NCBI GenBank assembly: GCA_023014335.1
Contig: JAECYW010000004.1
Location: 2,046,001 to 2,110,000 of the forward strand
DNA length: 64,000 bases
Direction of reading: 5' to 3'
From: Galerina marginata
Lineage: Eukaryota > Basidiomycota > Agaricomycetes > Agaricales > Galerinaceae
The notes under the pieces were generated by a model. The model did no database searches, had not been told where the DNA came from, and saw only the letters and a program-made list of their open reading frames with translations. Positions 56,972-64,000 of the stretch are shown piece by piece. Position 1 is the stretch's first letter. Each line of letters opens with the position of its first letter. The translations under genes and the position numbers were made by a program.

Positions 56972-57833
56972 ATGTTTCAACAAGTTTTCTCCGCTATCTT
57001 TCTTATGCTGAGCATTACCTCGCTCGTCGCTGCGGATCACACTTGTAAGTGACAACAGACACTCGTCGCGACGCTTTCAACCGGTTCCAACTGAAATTCT
57101 CCGGCCTCAGTTACCTTCAACAACAATTGTGGGTCCAATGTGACACCCAGAATTGCCAATACGAATTGCGGGTACTCTCCGCGCTGCAGCACACCTGGAT
57201 CTGGTGGTGTTGTGAGTTTCTCTGTTTCCAAACAACGGATAAGGAGAATATCAACTCATAATTCCATCTTTCAAGCCCAACCCGGCCATATCTTATACGG
57301 GACCGCAGCCCAATACACTCGGTAGTCATCAGTCGCAGACCCTCCACATAAACCGCCAGGTGAGTCTCTCCATCTGACGTGCAAGGATAGAAATTCAATT
57401 TGAACAGTGGAACGGGCGCATCTTTAATCAAAATGGACAATGCGGCGCAAGTGGGGAGAGTTGCACTTTGGGCGAATTCAATCTGGACACAGGCAATCAA
57501 TTCACAGCCCAGGTAAGCAAAAGAGTTCTGATAAATCATGAGTTTAATGGTAACAACATTTCGCAGGCGTACGACATATCAAACATCCAAGGCTTCACTC
57601 AGTCTATCAGGATCGAAGTGAGTGGATGCGACACTGTTACCTGCACCAACGTCAATTGCGGATGTACAAATGCCTATCCACCAGGAGTAAGTTCCTGCAT
57701 TTTCCTTTGGTGGCCTTGTCACTCATGAGTTGGTTTCGTAAATCTTTAGGACTTGAGTGGTTGCGGGAACGACTCCCCCGTGCGAGGATGCTCCGCCGGG
57801 GATAAGTCCTGGACTATCACATTCTGCCCTTGA
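56972..57833 (+). CDS. Small secreted Cys-rich protein, probably thaumatin-like
   Basis: Six exons: 56972-57044, 57111-57211, 57276-57359, 57408-57512, 57567-57686, 57750-57833; 188 residues. Residues 1-20 are a classic signal peptide (FSAIFLMLSITSLVA, cut before ADHT). The mature part begins FTFNNNCG and holds twelve cysteines, including NGQCGASGESCTLGEF, CDTVTCTNVNCGC, SGCGNDSP and a final ITFCP. The order (beta strand with NNC at the start, Cys-paired loops, FCP end) resembles small thaumatin-like or glycopeptide-type secreted proteins of basidiomycetes. Secreted thaumatin-like proteins can act on cell-wall glucans; no catalytic residue can be proven here. A TATA box sits about 85 bases upstream. 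Confidence 0.75.
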
Positions 57834-57990
57834 AAGGTAGTGCTCGAATGGCTACTCTCCAACTTGGAGAAGATCGTTGGTGCCGAATGCTGAAATGTTT
57901 AAGAATACATTATGTGTAACAAGAACCGTATAAATCTCGGGACCCAGTGAAGGAGATCGGGGAGATGTAAAGCGATAGGTATAAAAACAA

Positions 57991-58964
57991 TTATGCCCAG
58001 TTGTCGATGAGAGAGTCGCGCATTTCTCCGATTACTGCTGTCGAGTCTTGTCCTTGTAGCTCTGAGATAGCGGTAAGGAAGTGCCAACGAGCCGAGGGAG
58101 AGAACGAGCTCACTGAATGCTGCCTCGATTACACTGATCTCCGTTGCAGTTGTCTCCAGCCCGGTGAATGCACACCAATCGTTGACTATCAGACCGGCAC
58201 CGATGACATCTGAACCGCGATTCACGGTACCAGCCTATTGGCCAAAGAAAATGTCATAAACTTCCGTCGAGATCGTACCAAGAGGGTAAAAATACGTACC
58301 ACTAAAGGTATTTGCAGCAAGCTGCTCAGCTCGTCCTGATCCTGTATGCTCGTGAGGGGATGTACAAGTCCACCCTGGTTCGTGATCGCACAATAGCTTC
58401 CGACAAGAACGTTGTCTGCAATCGTTTGTCTGAAAACTTCCACCTTCAGAACGTCTGCGATGATTTCTTCTGTTTCACGGTCAACATCGGGATGGACGAG
58501 TGCGACGTAGTCGTTACATGCGATCACATTTCCGAGAGCTGAGAGACGTTCTTCCACTCTTTGAATGGCCACGGCGTCTGGCAAGGCGTTTCGCAAGTGC
58601 TGGAGCTCCTGATCGGTTGTTGTTGATGGAACAAGAAGGCCGTGTCGGTTACCTACGAGACATCACCAAAGCAGTAAGAAAAAGAGGATCAGGAAGAAGA
58701 AAAAAGTAGACCCGCCTGCCGTCAAACGACCGATTATCCGTGTTCCACCAATACTGGTATGGACAATTGGGATGACATCTCCGAGTTCGCTCTCGAACGC
58801 CGAGTAAAAGTTGGTACTGCCCTGGATGGCTGCCAGGCAGTAACTGTTTGTAAGTTTGGCGAAGACGCCAATGTCACTGTGATTCTCGAATTGGAGACCT
58901 GTGGTCGTTCGTTCAGGGACAGAGAATTTGAGAGTAGGAGAAGAGAAAGCATACGGGTGGCCAT
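57991..58964 (-). CDS. TIF6: Translation initiation factor 6 (60S anti-association factor)
   Basis: Five exons: 58964-58955, 58898-58716, 58652-58300, 58234-58106, 58059-57991; 247 residues, close to the 245 of yeast Tif6. It binds the 60S subunit, is needed for its nucleolar maturation and keeps it from joining 40S early. Seen: [95 protein letters not shown] and the end [15 protein letters not shown]. Exon 1 is only ten bases (ATG plus seven). The second intron starts with GC (GCGGGT), since no GT donor gives the conserved TAGNRHG. The last intron (GTTCTC...AGAG) is short and chosen for the conserved end. Confidence 0.95.
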
Positions 58965-59248
58965 TTTTTATGTTGGTGGTTTCTAGGGCGTCTACGGTGA
59001 GAGGAGGAGTAGGGTAAAGGAGTAAAAAAGGAAGAAGTCTGGTAGAGGCCCAGAGGTAGATCGATCAAGTTGTAGTAGATAACTCTTTTTCCAAGCCTTT
59101 ATAACGATTAGATAATTCCTTACTTTTCTTCATCGTGAGTCACGAGAGGTCACACGGCTGTGCGCGTCAACGGAACCGCTGTTCTCGAACTTTACAATTT
59201 TGCCAGGCAGATCTCGAGTCACCTCCACAAGCGCGTTCAAGTCAAGGC

Positions 59249-60956
59249 ATGACAATACTGACTCGGAATTGTTGGCATTTAGCGACACCATCGCGATATG
59301 GTTTGCGGCGAATACATTCGCAACCTCTGGCCAGTTTTCGATGGAACTCCAGCGTCGCCGGGAAAAGCACGGAACATGGCCCTTCAAAATATACGAAAAT
59401 TGAACAGTTAATCCTGGACCATATCAAGGTTGTTCCTTGCCAGTATGCGCGTTGGTTATTTCCTGATTGACGCGCAGAACAGTTGACTGGGCCAATGTCC
59501 TTCGCGACCTACATGCAACTGTGTCTTTCTCACCCAATAGATGGATACTATATGAACCCCGCTAACAAAGTTTTTGGAACGGATGGTGACTTTATTACAA
59601 GTCCTGAGATCAGCCAAACGTTTGGAGAGGTATGGTGTTTATGGCGTCTTTGTGGAACTGGGCGGTGACGAACTTGCAGTCGTTATTGGGTAGCTGATTG
59701 CGCTGTGGCTTCTGCAAGAATACAAGAAGTCTGTAAGGGATAGTCCTTTGAGGTTGGTAGAGCTGGGTCCGGGAAAAGGCACCCTGATGGGCGACATTCT
59801 GCGGGTTTGTTCAGGTCACCCCATATTTGATATAATTTCTGACTCAAGTCCTAGGTCATTTTAAAGTTTGAACCTCGAAAAAATATCAATGTCCACCTGG
59901 TGGAAACGAGTCCCGCCATGCGCGACTTGCAATCGACTCACCTGACTGCTGGAGAACGACTTAATGTCCAACTTCATTGGCATAATTCCATCAACGAAAT
60001 CCCTCCTAGTGCTTCAGAATACACCATGTTGGTGGCACACGAGTTCTTCGACGCTTTACCGACACATATCCTACAGGTTACACAAAATTTTCAGGTTATA
60101 AGTGCGATAGGTACTAACGGCTCAGTAGAGATCCGTAGAAACAGGTTTTTGGCACGAGGTGCTGATTGCTTCAAATGCAGAGGATGATAAACTGCAGGCC
60201 AACAATAATCCAGACGAAACTGCGTTTCTTTCACCTGCTGCTCCCACTCCCACTAGTAGTCTCCGACGCGTCTTGTCTGCAAAACCATCGAACGTTGGAG
60301 CTGTACTCGGTCTTTCGTCACCAAGATTCGGAGAAATCGGTCCAGGATCTTTCTTAGAAGTCTCGCCGATGGCCTTCAAAATTGCACGGAAGGTCGGTGA
60401 ACTGCTTACAGCCGGACAACAGAAGGATAGCCCAATGATTGGAGGATGTGGGCTGATTATCGATTACGGTGGAGATACAGCTTATGGTGATTCTTTGAGG
60501 GTAAGATTTTTTTCCTGTCAGAATGGAACGAGGTCTTGATTTGAAGTTACCAGGCATTCAAAAACCACGAGATTGTGGACATTTTTCGGGAACCTGGGCA
60601 TTGTGACATCACTGCTAATGTCGACTTTGCATTTCTAAAGGAAGCTATGCAAGATATAGGTAACACTTCTGCTAGTGGGTGTTTTTGAATGACTCGTTAA
60701 TCTATAAACAGTAACGCCACTGGGACCGATACCCCAAGGTGTTTTTCTGACTCGAATGGGCCTGGCATTACGATTGCGGACCCTCCTTCAAGCGGCAAAA
60801 ACCGAGGAGCACCAAAATACGATTCATGGAGCTGCGATGAGGTTGGTAGATCCAAAAGGGATGGGCGGACAATATCAAATATTGGGTATTGCGAACGCGC
60901 GGCCGACCCATACAGATGGCCCCCAATCCTGGCCGTTTGTTAAGGACGCGAAATAG
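59249..60956 (+). CDS. NDUFAF7: NDUFAF7/MidA protein arginine methyltransferase, mitochondrial
   Basis: Seven exons: 59249-59428, 59483-59629, 59694-59804, 59855-60076, 60129-60500, 60554-60659, 60712-60956; 460 residues. In relatives it dimethylates an arginine of the complex I subunit NDUFS2 early in assembly. The N-terminus (RYGLRRIHSQPLASFRW) is a likely mitochondrial presequence. Family text: GPMSFATYMQLCLSHPIDGY, FITSPEISQTFGE, then the SAM-binding RLVELGPGKGTLMGDILR, LVETSPAMRDLQ, MLVAHEFFDALPTH, TGFWHEVLI, PRFGEIGPGSFLEVSP and GGCGLIIDYGGD. Exon 5 contains an insertion of about 60 residues (DKLQANNNPDE...) before the conserved part. Divergent from TIF6, 284 bases between starts. Confidence 0.93.
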
Positions 60957-61084
60957 TTGGACCCACGTAAATACCCTTGATTGCCTTCAGGAAACATCCA
61001 GGGATATTGTAGTGCTGTTAATAATTAATGTGGAAGACGTTCGTATCGAAGAAAAGTAGAAGCAGGGTTATGAGCAGGTCAATG

Positions 61085-61930
61085 TCATGCTTCATGCTTT
61101 ATGGAATAAGAGCGTTCTTTTGGATGCCCTTCCTCGTCGTTCAAGTCGGGACGCCGAGGCGAATTAGAGCACGAACGTCGTCGTCGGCGAGAGTGTCTCT
61201 CCTTCTCCTCCATATCTCCTCTTGAGCGCTTCTTCCGTCGGTGACTTTCTAGATGATCCTCATCTTCGTCATCTACTTTATGGATAGTTGTCGAGACTGC
61301 TGGGTCGGCTGACTGTGGATCTTGCATTGAAACCGGACTTTCCTTTTCCTTCCCCTTCTCTTTCGAATGTTTCCACATCAACTTCTTGACACATTTTCCG
61401 CACAGAACGACTTTCACCAGCGCCGATTTTCTTTCTCCATGCTCCAGATACGCGAAGGGCAACTCCAGAGTAGTCAGCACAGGTTTATCTTCTTGTGCGA
61501 AGCGCTGTGGGAAGTGGTGTTCACAGCGTGTATTTCCGCATGTCGATTCCCCTGAGCCATCAAGGACTTCTTCTTCGGTTCTCCAGCGTAGCGCAAACTG
61601 GTGGGCAAGCATTTAAGTAAGTTCTCAGAAGAAAACCTTCAGAAAGATAATACGAACGTTACCCGATTTGTAGTGCTTCAAGTCGCACACCGCGAATTCT
61701 CGGTATAAATTCGAGTAATATTTTTCCGCGAGCTGGCCTTCCCATGTCGAAGGTTTCTCGTCATCTTCCCTTAGAAACCTGGGGATTTTATCGGAGAATG
61801 TCAGCATATTCAATACAGAATACTTTTAAGTGACTGACTTGTGTGATGCTTTCAAAATCTCGAATTCCGTTATGCCCACTGGTGTTGACGCGGTTTGACG
61901 AGAGGAACTGGCGTATTTGTAAAGGGACAT
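61085..61930 (-). CDS. FRA10AC1: FRA10AC1 family nuclear protein
   Basis: Three exons: 61930-61839, 61778-61658, 61597-61085; 241 residues. The human relative is a nuclear protein linked to the spliceosome. Seen: WEGQLAEKYYSNLYREFAVC, DLKHYKSGN joined to FALRWRTEEEVLDGSGESTC, a probable zinc-binding set CGNTRCEHHF plus LCGKCVKKLMWK, then a charged Arg/Lys/Glu-rich and Ser-rich tail (KKRSRGDMEEK, SRRRRRSCSNSPRR) like many splicing factors. The second intron was placed with the GTTCGT donor so that KSGN-FALRWR is kept; the nearer GTAACG donor breaks frame. Convergent with NDUFAF7. Confidence 0.9.
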
Positions 61931-62851
61931 TGCGCCTACTGTCCAGGTTGTCTTAGTCCTCGAATAGTGAGAAAAAGACAGAAGGCGAAAGATGTGCTTT
62001 GACGGCTGAAGCAAAGTTAAGTAGCGATCATGATTAGCTAAGCATGTTGAGCGGTCATTCACTGATTCAGAACCATTTCAAGTCTCCAACAACCACCATC
62101 AACAAAGATCAAAATTCTTCTGTCCAAGAATATGCATGGAATGTACCGTAACTGCGAGAATGGGAAGACTTGATGATGGCGCTGCTCTTATAGCGTCGGG
62201 TAACCTCCGTCACCTGCTGCAAACATGCTGAGCTTTGCTCTCAGTGAGACGCTCCTTTGGAACGACGAAGTTGGTTAGACTTGGTTTCTCCCCGCAGGAT
62301 TATGACATCTTTTCCTCTCCCTCAACCGGAGATTATCTGAGCTTGCTGCTTGACTCCACTAGGGGGCTTTCAGGACTGTCACTTTACGAGATCCAGCGTC
62401 CAACATCAACCAAACTGGAGACATCGTGTCAATCGTCGATTCCCATCAACGTTCAGGCTCAAGGGCAGGCTGTGTCGCGAAAATGCCTAAAGTTAAATCA
62501 ATCGTGAACCTTGATTAATGTTCAATCTTCGACCCTTCATTTTCGAATGGCCCTTTAGGAACCCGCGGCTCCCAAGTACACTACTCAATTTTGGTGCGCG
62601 CCTGTTTTTCAAGGGCGGCACGCAAACTACGTTGGCCTATTGTACTGGGCAATAATATCCCTTTCTAAGGGAGCTAAAAATATTGCCTGATAGGCTACCC
62701 CTGTTACCCTAGGAGCCCCAGCAACGGCGTGATTAAGATTACTGGCGCAAGTCCAAAAAGCCGCCCGTAACACTGTAACCATGAACGGAGCGATACATAT
62801 ATACATTTCGAACTCGCAATTCTGGGCATCCTTTTCCTCCAGTTCACCTCT
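61931..62851. other. Divergent intergenic region
   Basis: About 0.9 kb between FRA10AC1 and the FAD oxidoreductase gene. One 90-codon open frame (62235-62507) has no family features. Promoters of both genes should be here; no clear element was found. Confidence 0.5.
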
Positions 62852-64000
62852 ATGCATCAAAACGCAGAGCGACTCAATATCGTCGTTGTTGGTGGCGGAC
62901 TCGCAGGTCTTACGGCTCTGAAATCACTATCTGACGAAGTCGACCGCTCAAAATATGGTCTTATTCTTGTCACTGCTCGTCCTTACTTCACTCATCTACC
63001 AGGCACGATCAGAGCCATCCTGACTGCTGAGGGTAGCCTTGAAGACCGGATTCGCATGCCTTACGATGAACTTGTCAACAAAAATGCGTTTAAGGTTATT
63101 ATAGGCGAACTTGCGTCCATCGAAGACAACGAGAAGCAAGGCGGCGTGATTACTCTTGGTTCTGGGGAGAGGGTTCCATACACTGTACTCGTGCTGGCAA
63201 CGGGAAGGAGGCACCAAGGGCCTCTTGACTACCCTAATACCTTGGAGCAGAGCGACGAGTGGATTGCAAGATGGAGGACAAACTTCAAGAAGGCTCAAAA
63301 TATAGTTCTTGTGGGTGGAGGGGCTGCCGCTACAGGTGACATTGCGAACCATCCTGTGTCCAATTATACTAATATTAACCGCAGAAATGGCGGGGGAAAT
63401 CAAAGACGAATGGCCGGTAAATCTGGACCTTGACTATAATGCACAAACCCACACTCACATAATCAAATATCTAATCACGACTAAAGAGAAAGAATGTCTC
63501 CATCATACATACCAAGGAGAAGCTTTTAAACGACAAGTATCCGTCCGGCTGGAGGGATGGCGTCACTCAAAAACTGCAGGCGCGCGGGGTTAACATAATC
63601 TTAAACGATTATGTGGATAACCTGGAAATTAAAGGCGATGGCACTCTTCTTCTGCGAAAAAAGCACGCCATAAAAGCTGACCTGGTGGTGAGTCAGATTC
63701 TCTCTGTGCCTTTGCTGCTTCAATCTCGTACAATCCACTATATTCATGCACATTTTAAGGTTCCACTTCGTGGTACCGTCCCAAACACTCGTTTCTTGCT
63801 CAGCCTGGGAGAGAATGTTCTAACAAATCACGGATACGTCAAAGTCCTTCCGACACTCCAGCTACGCGAGCATCCACGGACATTCGCTATAGGCGATATA
63901 ATTGACTGGGTAGAACACAAGCAGGGCATGAATTGCGCTGGTCACGTTTCGGTGCTTGTTCCCAATTTACTGGCACTTCTGAAGGGAAAGCTACTCAAGA
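62852..64000 (+). CDS. FAD-dependent NAD(P)H oxidoreductase, AMID/FSP1-like (5' part)
   Basis: Exons visible: 62852-63335, 63385-63416, 63487-63687, 63760 to the window edge (partial). Relatives reduce quinones with NAD(P)H at membranes. Residues 1-161 have the FAD-binding Rossmann start LNIVVVGGGLAGLTALKSL and PYFTHLPGTIRAIL, then LVLATGR and the second dinucleotide-binding loop NIVLVGGGAAATGEMAGEI. Further: IIHTKEKLLND, then GTVPNTRFL and RTFAIGDI (the GD motif that contacts FAD). About 319 residues are seen of an expected 370-390. Acceptor of exon 3 is at 63486, chosen because it restores the lysine-rich strand before VSIIHT. No presequence is seen. Confidence 0.85.

Noticed and set aside
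62235..62507. 90-codon plus-strand frame between FRA10AC1 and the FAD oxidoreductase gene
   Set aside because: No start context, conserved motif or plausible splice partner.

Overview
The window looks like nuclear DNA of a mushroom-forming basidiomycete (Agaricomycetes). Genes are tightly packed and split by many introns of about 45-70 bases, and several families are typical of that group: mitochondrial homoaconitase, a trimethyllysine dioxygenase, fungal arrestin-like proteins and a three-module paladin. No database search was possible. Gene models were spliced by eye from GT-AG (rarely GC-AG) sites, reading frame and family motifs. All coordinates are genomic within the window.

Left part (1-10.4 kb): the 5' half of ILV5 (branched-chain amino acid synthesis, minus strand); a 1351-residue coiled-coil protein with eleven copies of a PxPTVPNIV-type repeat; a trimethyllysine dioxygenase gene (carnitine synthesis) that appears to carry a one-base frameshift; and intact LYS4 (homoaconitase, lysine synthesis).

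Duplicated part (about 9.3-22 kb): the 3' half of LYS4 and its downstream DNA have been copied in tandem. Two decayed LYS4 fragments lie at 14.75-15.99 and 16.94-17.47 kb. Alternating with them are two copies of an unknown two-exon gene (11.4 and 18.5 kb) and two intact six-exon arrestin-like genes (12.9-14.6 and 20.1-21.9 kb). LYS4 copies have decayed while the two other gene types stay open. A single-exon kinase-like gene and its broken copy follow (22.0-24.0 kb).

Middle part (24-44 kb) is housekeeping: SDE2, a DUF1295 membrane protein, a PCD1-type Nudix hydrolase, an SH3 gene, a NUP159/NUP214-type FG nucleoporin, pICln, a second SH3 gene with the same exon plan as the first, and a 30-exon paladin-like phosphatase gene.

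Right part (44-64 kb): a glycosyltransferase-like protein related to the front half of L-arabinokinase, an AVT-type vacuolar amino-acid transporter, a large disordered protein holding an AhpC/TSA-like domain, a Q/T/H-rich protein with an HNP motif, a small secreted Cys-rich protein, TIF6 (60S ribosome maturation), NDUFAF7 (complex I assembly), FRA10AC1 and the 5' part of an FSP1/AMID-like FAD oxidoreductase cut by the window edge. Genes mostly sit in divergent or convergent pairs with 100-400 bases between them; no operon logic applies. No rRNA, tRNA, CRISPR or recognisable transposon was found.
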